From contig CAVOTI010000001.1 of NCBI GenBank assembly GCA_963699105.1, positions 1,178,001 through 1,242,000 of the forward strand: 64,000 bases of DNA, written 5' to 3'. Positions within the stretch are counted from its first letter, which is position 1; each line of letters opens with the position of its first letter. The notes under the pieces were generated by a model. It was not told the DNA's origin, searched no databases, and saw only the letters and a program-made list of their open reading frames with translations. The DNA comes from Bog-756 sp963699105 (GTDB lineage Bacteria > Actinomycetota > Acidimicrobiia > Acidimicrobiales > RAAP-2). Shown here one piece after another: positions 9,222-17,595 of this stretch. The position numbers and the translations under genes are program-made.

Positions 9222-10349
9222 CTATCCGACTCTCTCGACCGGTTCCCCGCCGGCCGGTGCGGTCCCGTGGAAGCGACTGGCGAAAGCCCGCAGCGGCAGG
9301 TCGGCACTGGTCAGCAGACCCGGAGCGGCCTCGCACACCGCCCTCATTGCGTTCAGGGCCGGCATCCCGGTGAGGGTCATGCCCAGGGAGGCGAAATAAT
9401 CGGCGTCCATCAGGCTGTTGGGGGTGCCCGTGGCCGGCAGAATCATGTGGCGGTTGATGATCATGGGATCACCTTCGATGGTGGTGATGTAACAGCCCTG
9501 GACGTTCCACCGGGGTTCGGTCTCGGGAGTCATCTGCCATTCGAGGTGCACCTCGATCCTCGGAGCGCCGTTGGACATCCCCCGGAACTTGGCGAGACTA
9601 CCTCCGACCGATCCCTTGGCCAGTTTCCACCAGCCGAGATCGACATCCTCGGTGCAGGCGCCGAGCTCGCACTCGAAGGCGACGTCGTCTATGGGGAGGT
9701 CGAGGCAGTCGGCCATCAGGTAGATCGAGTCGGCGAATACCGTGCAGCCCGTCTGGAGCAGGGCGGGGACTAAAGGATCGTCCACCGGTCGCCCATAGCC
9801 CACGTTCCTCCAGGTGTCGACCGAATGGTGGCACGATACGTCGACCGTCTCCAGCACAGTCAGATGGTCGACACGGCCCATTCCGGCGGTGGCCACGACG
9901 CTCAGGATCTGGGCCAGGCCGGGGTTCATGCCGGTGCCGTAGAAGGTCGATGCTCCCCGTTGACAGGCGGCCTCTATCAACTCGGTCGGCTTGGCCCCGG
10001 ACGGGTGTGGGTGATTCCGGTCACGATGATGCCCGGTGATCCAGTCGGAGGTGGTGACCACATTGATGCCGTTCTCGAGCAACGTGCAGAACGCGTCGAC
10101 GTCCGGCCATACCCCATTGAAGTTCACGACATCGGGTTTCGCCCGCAGAACCTCACTGATGTCGTCAGTGGCCATCACCCCGAGCCGAGCCAGGCCGACG
10201 ATCTGGCCGGCGTCACGCCCGACTTTCTCCGGCGAGTAGCAGTAGAGACCGACCAACTCGAGGTCGGGGTGCTCGACGATGCGTTTCACCATTTCGGAGC
10301 CCACGTTGCCGGTGGCGAACTGGAACACTCGGAGAGGCTGCTTCGACAA
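9222..10349 (-). CDS. DapB-fold NAD(P)-dependent dehydrogenase
   Basis: A 375-residue oxidoreductase with an N-terminal dinucleotide-binding fold like dihydrodipicolinate reductase (FQFATGNVGSEMVKRI) and a C-terminal domain typical of the 2,4-diaminopentanoate-dehydrogenase-like group common in mycobacteria. It starts at a TTG preceded by GGAAGGAA at a suitable distance, which is better supported than the longer frame. It is the first gene of an operon with the Rieske oxygenase, and in actinobacteria such dehydrogenases often accompany steroid or terpenoid catabolism genes. The actual substrate is an inference gap. Confidence 0.75.
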   Translation of the reverse strand: MSKQPLRVFQFATGNVGSEMVKRIVEHPDLELVGLYCYSPEKVGRDAGQIVGLARLGVMATDDISEVLRAKPDVVNFNGVWPDVDAFCTLLENGINVVTTSDWITGHHRDRNHPHPSGAKPTELIEAACQRGASTFYGTGMNPGLAQILSVVATAGMGRVDHLTVLETVDVSCHHSVDTWRNVGYGRPVDDPLVPALLQTGCTVFADSIYLMADCLDLPIDDVAFECELGACTEDVDLGWWKLAKGSVGGSLAKFRGMSNGAPRIEVHLEWQMTPETEPRWNVQGCYITTIEGDPMIINRHMILPATGTPNSLMDADYFASLGMTLTGMPALNAMRAVCEAAPGLLTSADLPLRAFASRFHGTAPAGGEPVERVG

Positions 10350-10538
10350 GATACTTCCTTCCGGCAACAGGGCTGGCGGCGACGCGCCCGCTGTCCACCG
10401 CATCGTACGGCAGACGTGGATTCTTTTCTCGTTGTGGACGCTCACCCACCGGCGCTCGCCCAGACCGGTACGTCGCCCGCGCCTTCACACCACGGAGATC
10501 CTGTCGATGGCCGGGCTGTTCCTCCTAGGATCTCGACC

Positions 10539-11087
10539 ATGGGCGACGGGACGGCCAGCCATGCCAAGGCGTGCCGGGGGTTCTCGGCGATCGTGGCTCG
10601 AGGTGAGGGACGGTGGACCGAACCGTCCCCTTGCCCCGGGTGGGATGCCGGCGACATCGTCGAACACGTCATCGGATTCCACGACGTCCTTCTGCTCCGC
10701 CCCCTGCAGCTGAAGCCGACGAGGCCCAAGGACGATCCCGCCGCCCGTTGGGAGATGACGGTTGACGCCATCGGCAAGGCCACGGTCCTCGCCTCCGCTC
10801 CCCCACCTGACGATCCGGATGGTGAATCCGGCATCAATCTCGCCCGTCTGCTGCCCGCCCTCACCACGGACGTCCTGGTCCACACCTGGGACCTGGCCAA
10901 GACCATCGGGGTCGACCCGTGTCTCGATCCCACTCTGTGCGAGGCGGCGCGGCGGTCGGCGGTGGCCAATGCCGAAGGGTTGCGAGCCTCGGGCATGTTC
11001 GGGCCGGCCGTACCGGTCCCCGAGAAGGCCGACGCGGCCACCAGGCTCATCGCCCTCTTGGGTCGCGATCCGGACTGGGCACCCTGA
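10539..11087 (+). CDS. DinB/maleylpyruvate-isomerase-like protein (TIGR03086 type)
   Basis: A 182-residue four-helix-bundle protein of the mycothiol-dependent maleylpyruvate isomerase/DinB superfamily. The N-terminal PCPGWDAGDIVEHVIGFHD motif supplies a metal-ligand histidine, and the later LVHTWDLAKTIG supplies another, the pattern of TIGR03086 proteins. These enzymes are thought to use mycothiol as thiol cofactor, but most have no known reaction. The start follows the family length. It converges on another member of the same superfamily. Confidence 0.8.
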   Translation: MGDGTASHAKACRGFSAIVARGEGRWTEPSPCPGWDAGDIVEHVIGFHDVLLLRPLQLKPTRPKDDPAARWEMTVDAIGKATVLASAPPPDDPDGESGINLARLLPALTTDVLVHTWDLAKTIGVDPCLDPTLCEAARRSAVANAEGLRASGMFGPAVPVPEKADAATRLIALLGRDPDWAP

Positions 11088-11123
11088 GCCTCCGCCGAGA
11101 GGGCCTACCGCCTGCCCCGGTCC

Positions 11124-11876
11124 CTAGGCGTAGGTGCGTACCAGGTCCAGCACGTCGGAGGCGTCAGGACCTTCACCTCGGAGCGAAGTTGCATCCGGAT
11201 CGAGGCGTCGGGCAGCGACCTCGCAGAGCTCGACGGCCGGACCGGTGATGGTCGTGGCCGCCGGTTCGTCGGGTACGAAGTCCCAGCGCCGGCCCGATGG
11301 TGAGACCAGGAGGAAGGCCACGGGCCCCGACATGGATTTGCCGGCCATACCGAATGCGTACGGCAGGGTGCGCCAGGCCAGGCGGGCGATCAGCTCGAGG
11401 CGATCGGTGGCCATGGGTGTCACTCCGACGGCCGAGGCAATATCGCCGAAGTGGATCCAGGTCTCTGACATACGGGTGGTGGCCAGCGTCCGGGCCGAGA
11501 GGGTTCCTGCCACCCATCGGACACGAGTAGACAGGTCCATGCCCCCGAGCACGGTGACCAGTTGGTCGGCGCTCGACATCCATCTCGTCAGAAGCTCCGA
11601 CGAAGATACGCCGCGCTCCTGTTCGACCATCAGGGCCACGCTTTCGTCGACCGACAACCCGCCGCCCCACCTGGCACTGTCGGTGGTTCCACTCGGGAGA
11701 TTGCCCCCGAGGCTGGCTATGGCCATTTCGTCCGACTGGGTCAGATGGAGCACCACGTCGGCGACGGTCCACCCGTCACATCGGGTCGGTGCCTGCCATT
11801 CGTCCACCGAAAGGCTGTTCAGCAATGACGACGTTTCAGCCAGTTGCTCGGTCAGTGCCGTGACCACCCGGTCCAT
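11124..11876 (-). CDS. Maleylpyruvate isomerase family mycothiol-dependent enzyme (TIGR03084-like)
   Basis: A 250-residue protein with an N-terminal DinB-like bundle (RCDGWTVADVVLHLTQSD and ETWIHFGDIASAVG carry the metal-binding histidines) and a C-terminal sterol-carrier-like MDMPI domain. This arrangement matches the TIGR03084 family of actinobacteria. Its start codon directly abuts the stop of the small membrane gene upstream (TGA then ATG), so the two are translated from one message. The physiological reaction is unknown. Confidence 0.8.
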   Translation of the reverse strand: MDRVVTALTEQLAETSSLLNSLSVDEWQAPTRCDGWTVADVVLHLTQSDEMAIASLGGNLPSGTTDSARWGGGLSVDESVALMVEQERGVSSSELLTRWMSSADQLVTVLGGMDLSTRVRWVAGTLSARTLATTRMSETWIHFGDIASAVGVTPMATDRLELIARLAWRTLPYAFGMAGKSMSGPVAFLLVSPSGRRWDFVPDEPAATTITGPAVELCEVAARRLDPDATSLRGEGPDASDVLDLVRTYA

Positions 11877-12032
11877 TCAGCGCAGCTCCCTCCGGGGCAG
11901 CAACGCCCCGATGATCCAGAAGAGCGGGATGAAGATGCCGATGATGAACATCACCCAGTGACCCTTGCGTATCGAGATGATGCCCAGGGTGACGAGCAGC
12001 ACAAGGTAGATCACTCCGAATATGAACGTCAT
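11877..12032 (-). CDS. Small two-helix membrane protein
   Basis: A 51-residue protein made of two hydrophobic helices, FIFGVIYLVLLVTLGII and VMFIIGIFIPLFWIIG, joined by a short basic loop (SIRKGHW) and closed by an arginine-rich tail. It starts at the methionine of MTFIFG. Its stop codon is immediately followed by the start of the mycothiol-type enzyme, so it is the first gene of a two-gene operon. I recognise the general type of short actinobacterial membrane protein but no function. Confidence 0.65.
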   Translation of the reverse strand: MTFIFGVIYLVLLVTLGIISIRKGHWVMFIIGIFIPLFWIIGALLPRRELR

Positions 12033-12420
12033 GCGCTTCTCCTGGTTCTCGTACCCCACTGGCCGGGGCCCGACAAAGCCTAATGGGTAACGGCCGCTTC
12101 ACACCTTGACGAAGAGGGCTGGCCACCCGAGCACCGACAGCTTCCCAGTCCGGGGCCGTCCCTGCTGGTCGGCGAGGTGTCCCCGGACGGCCGGGGCAGG
12201 CGGACGGCCGGACGCCCGAAGGATCGGACTGCGCCCTGCCGGCAGGGTCGGAAGCCACCCACTACCGTCAGAAGCGAGCGGTCAAGAAGTCGACCAAACC
12301 AAGTCTTCCGCGACGGGGAGGACCCAGCGTTGCTGATGGTCAGAAAGCCCGACCCGGTACCGGGTCGATGACATCCGAGGCCGATGCCGGGGCGGGACAG
12401 TCGACCCGCTTGGCTCGGAG
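12033..12420. other. Intergenic stretch without a clear gene
   Basis: About 390 GC-rich bases upstream of the small membrane gene. The frames present are short, arginine- and proline-rich and overlap on several strands, which looks like non-coding high-GC sequence. A promoter for the leftward operon must lie near its right side of 12033. I see no RNA gene or repeat. Confidence 0.4.
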
Positions 12421-12789
12421 ATGGATCATCGCCATCTGTCTCGCCGGGCGGCCCTCGCTCTCTTCCAGACCTGGATTGCCACCAATGTCGGCTCCGACCT
12501 GGCGCTGGCCTACTCGGGAGCCAGCCGACACACCTCGGAGACTCCCACTGCAGTCGGTCTGCACTATCGAACGGTCGATTACCACGGGAGACTCCCCGCT
12601 TGGTACGTCCGGGGCCGGTCCGGTCTACCGGTGATCGTCATGGTCGCCGGCTACGGCAGCGGTCCGGCCGGAGAGCTCAAGAGACTGGTCCCCCTGCACA
12701 CGCTGGGATATGGAGCGCTGCTCATAGAGATGGGCTATCCGGCATCATCGTGGCCATCGTCTATCTGTCGTCCGTTCGAAGACGGCTGA
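12421..12789 (+). pseudogene. Alpha/beta hydrolase N-terminal fragment
   Basis: The 122-residue frame has an N-terminal hydrophobic segment and then the first strands of an alpha/beta hydrolase: LPAWYVRGR, LPVIVMVAGYGSGP (the oxyanion-region strand) and LHTLGYGALLIEMGY. Homology stops there. The nucleophile elbow, the acid and the histidine are all absent, and the last 20 residues look unrelated. It is therefore probably a 3'-truncated remnant. No mobile element end is visible at the break. Confidence 0.5.
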
Positions 12790-12924
12790 GGCAGTGACCG
12801 GGACCGGCACGGTCCTCGGACGTCCGGTAGCGAGATCGCAAACGATGCTGCGTGACTGGTCGGGGCGCGACAGTGCCCCCCTACCGACCGGCGGTGGAGG
12901 GCACCATCAACTTGACCCGGCAAC

Positions 12925-12956
12925 TCCCGCGCAGGCGCCGACTCGCCTGCGCGGGA
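12925..12956 (-). terminator. Perfect 13-bp hairpin after the secreted-protein gene
   Basis: TCCCGCGCAGGCG pairs perfectly with CGCCTGCGCGGGA across a six-base loop. It starts 15 bases beyond the stop codon of the leftward secreted-protein gene, the usual place for a terminator. There is no T-run after the stem in that direction, so it would act as a GC-rich actinobacterial-type terminator or an mRNA-end stabiliser. Confidence 0.6.
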
Positions 12957-12971
12957 ACCGGGGTCAGTAGG

Positions 12972-13940
12972 TCAGCTGACAGCCAGGCTGATGCGGGCCA
13001 GCGGAAGGCCGCTCACGTCCTCGGTCGGCAGCCAGCCATAGAGAGGGCCACCCGTGGAAGCCACGCTCTGGCCGGAGTTCTCCGTGTAGGTCCACACCTG
13101 GGTGCCGGGGCTGTTCTGCCCGGTGCTCCCGTTGGAGGCCACGGCGTACGTCACGTAGACGGTCCCGCCCACGTTGGAGAACTGCTCGGTGAGGGTGTAC
13201 CAGCCACTGGTGTTCAGGTACTCGGGGTTGGGGGTTCCCGCGGTAGCCCCGCAACCTCCGGAACCATTCTCCCAAGTGACCTCCCAGCCGCTGTTCGTCG
13301 AACACAGGTCGATGACGAAGTCCTCTTCATAGTTGGCCGTGTTGGTCTGCAACCCGGTGTCCCAGTCGACCACGTTGCCGGTGTGGGCATCGCCCCAGCC
13401 GGCATCCACGTAGACCTCGATCGACGTGGTGTACCCCGAACCGAAGGTCACGTCGTTGCCGAGGTTCTTCGGACCCCACAGGGTGTACGGCCCACTGCAA
13501 TTCTCGCCGCCCGGGACGCTGCACCCGGTGGCGGTGGGAACGCCACCGTCCTGGCCGCCGGTGGTACGGGCGTACTTCTTCTGGCCGGTCAGCGTGGCGC
13601 CCGAGGCGTACCCGCCCCAACCGCCATCGGTGGTGGTGGGCTTAAAGATGCTGATGGTGCCGTAATCGCCGGACAACCCGTCACAGGGGGTATTGGGGGG
13701 ACTGGCGTCGCACCACCCGTTGGTGTTGGTCGCCAGCTTGTTGTTCCAGTCGTGCGTGGTGTTCTTGGGCTTGGCCCCACTTCGTACTGCGGCACTATGG
13801 GCGGCCGTTGCCGGTTGCGGCCGGGTGGTCGCCCCAGCACTTGCCGAGACGCCGAGAATCCCGATGGCCACCGACGCCAACAACGCCAACATTCCAAACA
13901 TCGAGCTACCCGCTCGCCATTTCTTCATTCGCCTGTTCAT
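12972..13940 (-). CDS. Secreted protein of unknown function, beta-rich
   Basis: A 322-residue exported protein. A basic start (MNRRMKKWRAG), a hydrophobic core and an alanine-rich cleavage region near residue 35 form a signal peptide. The mature part is rich in glycine, threonine, tryptophan and aromatic residues, with no charged catalytic cluster I recognise, consistent with a beta-sandwich (lectin- or glucanase-like) fold. Four cysteines could form two disulfides. GGAGG lies upstream of the ATG. It is followed by a perfect hairpin terminator and appears monocistronic. Binding of a surface polymer is possible but not shown. Confidence 0.7.
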   Translation of the reverse strand: MNRRMKKWRAGSSMFGMLALLASVAIGILGVSASAGATTRPQPATAAHSAAVRSGAKPKNTTHDWNNKLATNTNGWCDASPPNTPCDGLSGDYGTISIFKPTTTDGGWGGYASGATLTGQKKYARTTGGQDGGVPTATGCSVPGGENCSGPYTLWGPKNLGNDVTFGSGYTTSIEVYVDAGWGDAHTGNVVDWDTGLQTNTANYEEDFVIDLCSTNSGWEVTWENGSGGCGATAGTPNPEYLNTSGWYTLTEQFSNVGGTVYVTYAVASNGSTGQNSPGTQVWTYTENSGQSVASTGGPLYGWLPTEDVSGLPLARISLAVS

Positions 13941-14191
13941 GGTTCCTCCACTAGTGAAATTGCAAACGGGTTACCCGCGGTCCACACAAGGCTCCGCCGA
14001 CTCGTCGAGTCCGCATCAACATACTCCGGATCGCACGGCGCTTCCATCGTCAAATTTTGCCGTTTCCCGAGTCAGTCCTACCTGCACCGACGTCGATCGG
14101 ACCGAAGTTTTCAACAGGTCGTCATCTACAATTTCGCGCTCTTGCGTGGTTGCGGATCCGGCAGATCATGGCTCTGTGTGACGGGCCACGC

Positions 14192-15101
14192 TCAGGTCGG
14201 CGTGTCTTCGAACAGCGCCGTGGCCGAGAGATAGGCGGGTTCGAGGAGCTCGACTTCAGGTGCACGATCGTTGAAGGCGGCGCGGATCGGCCCGAGGTCG
14301 GGGGCCGAGGAAAATCCGGGTAGCCGAATTATCGTGATGGCACAGCACCACACGCCGGGCACCGAGGGTCTCGGCTTCGTCGGCCACGAACTGGGCAAGG
14401 GACCCCTGCACCGGCTCTCCGTCGACATTGGCCCGCCCGGCGGCGGCCAGGATGGCCACATCCGGGTCGAGGGTCCCGAGGATACCGCCCCAGAGGCCGG
14501 AGGTGTCCTGGAACAGCAGCGAACCTTCGGGAGTCTCGAAGAGGTACATGAGCGCCCCGCCGTCGCCCCGGTCGCTGTGACCTGACGCCGCGGCGATCAG
14601 ATGCTCGACGGCCACTGTGTCGAGCGAGGTGGTCAATCGGACCACCAGCTCCTCCATCCGCAACGCCCGCTCCTGCCACGTGACTCCGAGGTCGCCGAGG
14701 CACACCTCACCGGCCCCGGCGGCGTGGGTGCCGGTCCACAAGCAGGAATGCAGGCTCGGGTACACGGACACGAACACTTCCTTGCCCAATTCGATCCGTT
14801 CGCCGCCCGCCACGCAGATCATTCGGTCGACGGGGACACCGGCCTGCTCCAGGAGCCGCACCGTCTCGTAGCTGCCGATCAGTCGGGCGCCGGTGCGGGC
14901 CATGATGCGTTCGGCCCCCCACAGATGGTCGAAGTGGGAGTGCCCGATGACGATCCAGTCGCACTCGTCGATGTCATCGGCCGTCAGTCCGGGGCCTTCG
15001 GCGTTCGGGGCACGGTCGATGTAGGCGTCGAGGAACACGGCGAGACCCGCCGTCCGGAGTCGAAAGGTCGCACATCCAAACCAGTCGAGGGTCGACGTCA
15101 T
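14192..15101 (-). CDS. Metallo-beta-lactamase-fold hydrolase, UlaG-like, one frame break
   Basis: An MBL-fold hydrolase of about 300 residues. HSHFDH at residues 54-59 is the zinc-binding motif, and the short loops match the UlaG-like/L-ascorbate-lactonase group. A later CHHDN provides another ligand histidine. The main frame runs on past this motif into unrelated arginine-rich sequence, while the neighbouring frame continues with PGFSSAPDLGPIRAAF and ends at 14192, so one base was gained or two lost near 14322. It is separated by only 18 bases from the regulator gene upstream on the same strand and may be co-transcribed. Confidence 0.7.
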
Positions 15102-15119
15102 CTGTTCGCTCCGGACGGC

Positions 15120-15760
15120 TCAGTGGGTGCCACCCTGGGCAACGTAGTCGGCCACCGCCCCACGGGTCAGCGCCTCCAAGGCAACCACGTGCGCCTCCAC
15201 ATCGGCGGCTCCGGCCAGCGCTCGTTGGGCCACGAACCCGAGAGTGATCGACGTCAGCAGTTCCGCCACCGCTCCGGCATCCACCGCGGCATCGAACGTC
15301 CCGGCCGTCTGCCACCGCTCGACCGCTTCGGTGAACAGCCGGCGGAGTCCGGCGTAGGAGGCGCGGGTGGCCGCCTTCAGCCCGGGATCGCTCTGGGAGT
15401 GGCTCCAACCGTGGAGGGAAACCAACAGGCGGTCGATGCCGCCCTTTTTGTGGCGGCCGAAGCCGACGACGGCCCCCAGGACCTGGCCGACCAACTCGGG
15501 GAGCGGCGGTGGCTCGGGGTTGGTGAGCACCGGGGCCAGGTCCTCGGCCATCGCCCGCTGTGCCGTCGGCCACCACGGCGTTGATGATCTGGTCCTTGCC
15601 CTTGAAGTAGGCCGTAGACGGCACCGGTCGAAAGTCCCGACCGGGTGATGATCATCTCCATCGACACGGCCTCGAGGCCGTGGTCCTGGAGGCAGACCCG
15701 GGCTGCCTCCAGGATCTGCTCACGTCGGGCCTCCCGCCGCTCGTCGGTGATCCGGGGCAT
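15120..15760 (-). pseudogene. TetR-family regulator with two frame changes
   Basis: The N-terminus (DERREARREQILEAARVC, then SGLSTGAVYG) is a TetR helix-turn-helix. The frame changes near 15609, where removing one base restores YFKGKDQIINAVV, and again near 15560, after which the C-terminal ligand domain (LAPVLTNPE through ALTRGAVADYVAQGG) is continuous to the stop. Length and order are normal, so this is either a recently inactivated gene or one with base-calling errors. It is divergent from a DHA2-type efflux permease, the classic arrangement of a TetR repressor controlling its own pump. Confidence 0.7.
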
Positions 15761-15861
15761 GTCGGCAACCTAGCACAAACAAAACGAACATTCCATCTTG
15801 ACGGGTCGGTCCTGGCCCTGTTACAAAACAGAATATTCCTTCTACAACGGAGAAAGAGACC
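15761..15861. promoter_or_regulatory. Divergent TetR/efflux control region with a direct repeat
   Basis: The 101-base gap is AT-richer than its surroundings. Two similar blocks, ACAAAAC-GAACATTCC from 15779 and ACAAAAC-A-GAATATTCC from 15823, lie 44 bases apart. The second contains the palindrome GAATATTC. They are good candidates for TetR operator half-regions flanking the two promoters. GGAGAAAG before ATG 15862 is the permease ribosome site. Confidence 0.45.
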
Positions 15862-17595
15862 ATGCCCAGCGCCTTCGGTTCCACCCAGAAGCCGGTCAAC
15901 CGCTCGATCATCACCGCCGTCGTGTGCATCGCTCTCGGCGCGGTGTCGGCGGCGATGGCGTCCCTGAACGTCGCCATCCCCGACCTGGTCCGCAGCACCC
16001 ATGCCAGCCAAACCCAGCTCGAGTGGATCATCGATGCCTACCTGCTGGTCTTCTCGGTGCTGCTGCTGCCGGCCGGGGCCCTCGGAGACCGCTACGGTCG
16101 CCGCAAGGCCCTCATCGCCGGGCTGGTGGTGTTCGGAGGCGCCTCGGGGGCGGCCATGGCGGTGTCCTCGGCCAACGAACTGATCTTCCTGCGCGGTCTG
16201 ATCGGCCTCGGGGCGGCGTTCGTGATGCCGGCCACCCTGTCGACGATCACGGGCACGTACCCTCCTGCCGAACGGACCAGGGCGGTCAGCGTGTGGGCGG
16301 CGGTGGCCGGCGGAAGTGCCATTTTGGGGTTGCTGTGCTGCGGCGTGCTGTTGGAGTGGTTCTCCTGGCGTTCCGCCTTCGCCGTCAACGTGGTTCTGGC
16401 CGTCATCGCCCTGGCCGGCACCTTCCGCTTCGTCCCCGAGTCCTCACAGCCCGAGGCGCCGGCCCTCGACCGGGGTGGCGCCATGTTGGCCACCCTCGGA
16501 CTCGTCGCCCTCGTGTTCAGCATCATCGAGGCCCCCGACGCCGGTTGGGCGAGCGCCCGCACGGTCGGTGGCCTGGCGGCCGGGGTGACGGCGCTCGCCG
16601 GGTTCGTGCTCTACGAGCTCCACCACCCCCGCCCCCTGTTGGACCCCCGCCTGTTCGCCGACAGGCGGCTGTCGGCCGGCAGCCTGTCGATCTGCATCCA
16701 ATTCTTCGCCTTCTTCGGGTTCACCTTCGTCTCCCTGCAGTACCTCGAGGGCGTCCGCGGCTACACGCCGCTGGTCGCCGCCCTGGCCGTGCTGCCTCTG
16801 TCGGCGACGATGGTGCTGGCGGCCAGGCTCACCCCGCGATTGACGGCGAGGTTTGGTACCCGGGCAGTGTGCGTGACCGGGCTGGTGTTGGTGGCCGCCG
16901 GTCTCGGCACCATCTCGCAGGTGGGGACCGACTCTCCGTACCTGTGGGTACTGGCCGGCCTCGTCCCGCTCGGCATCGGCATGGGAACGGCCATGACCCC
17001 GGCTACCGCCGCCATCACCGAGGCGCTGCCCCTGGCCCAACAGGGGGTGGGCTCCGCCCTGAACGATCTGTCACGAGAGGTCGGCGGTGCCCTGGGCACC
17101 GCCGTCATCGGCAGCGTCGTGACTGGCGTCTACCGCTCGAGCCTGCAGCTCCCCGGCGCCCCGGCTCCCCTGGTGGCCCGGGCTCGGTCATCCTTTGCCG
17201 TGGCCGTCCACGCCGGCGGGTCGACCGGGGCCGATGCCCGCACCGCCTTCGTAGCCGGGATCCATTCGGGACTGCTCTACGCAGCCGGGGCCGCCATGGT
17301 GGCCGCCGTGAGCGTGGCTGTCCTCGTGCCCAGCGACGCCCGGCCCGGCGCCCCGGCGGGCCCGGCAGCCGGGCCGACGTCCATCAGCCCGAACTGGCCA
17401 CCGTCGCCAGCTAGAGGTCCGGACCAATCCGATACTTCGAGAATAGGAGAAGACCATGGCCGAGAGAGCCGGCGACGAGAGCTCACAGACGACCGTCGCC
17501 CGAGACGTCTCGATGGATGCCCGCCAGCCGGCCGGCCCGGCCGACGAGGACACCCCACCGCCGGTCGCCTTCGATCCGCTCGATCCGCTCGATGA
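15862..17595 (+). CDS. DHA2-type (EmrB/QacA) MFS efflux permease
   Basis: A drug:proton antiporter with about 14 predicted helices. The N-terminal half has the family segment SLNVAIPDLVRSTHASQTQ and LEWIIDAYLL, and GALGDRYGRRKAL is motif A between helices 2 and 3. Its expression is probably controlled by the divergent TetR gene. The open frame runs 140 bases into the next gene, which has its own strong ribosome site. A switch to the neighbouring frame near 17370 would instead stop the protein at 17412-17414, so the last 60 residues as read are doubtful. The substrate is unknown. Confidence 0.8.
   Translation: MPSAFGSTQKPVNRSIITAVVCIALGAVSAAMASLNVAIPDLVRSTHASQTQLEWIIDAYLLVFSVLLLPAGALGDRYGRRKALIAGLVVFGGASGAAMAVSSANELIFLRGLIGLGAAFVMPATLSTITGTYPPAERTRAVSVWAAVAGGSAILGLLCCGVLLEWFSWRSAFAVNVVLAVIALAGTFRFVPESSQPEAPALDRGGAMLATLGLVALVFSIIEAPDAGWASARTVGGLAAGVTALAGFVLYELHHPRPLLDPRLFADRRLSAGSLSICIQFFAFFGFTFVSLQYLEGVRGYTPLVAALAVLPLSATMVLAARLTPRLTARFGTRAVCVTGLVLVAAGLGTISQVGTDSPYLWVLAGLVPLGIGMGTAMTPATAAITEALPLAQQGVGSALNDLSREVGGALGTAVIGSVVTGVYRSSLQLPGAPAPLVARARSSFAVAVHAGGSTGADARTAFVAGIHSGLLYAAGAAMVAAVSVAVLVPSDARPGAPAGPAAGPTSISPNWPPSPARGPDQSDTSRIGEDHGRESRRRELTDDRRPRRLDGCPPAGRPGRRGHPTAGRLRSARSAR

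Noticed and set aside
13941..14191. Possible GEMM (c-di-GMP) riboswitch upstream of the secreted protein
   Set aside because: The conserved core segments of the class were not found in this leader or in the leader at 55027-55474.
12852..14234. A 460-codon plus-strand frame across the secreted protein gene
   Set aside because: The opposite strand has a signal peptide, ribosome site and terminator. This frame is compositionally arginine/glycine-rich with no domain.
15798..17414. A 538-codon frame overlapping the efflux permease in another phase
   Set aside because: The composition is arginine-rich and without helices, while the other phase has a full set of membrane helices. Only its last few codons may be the real permease C-terminus after a frame change.
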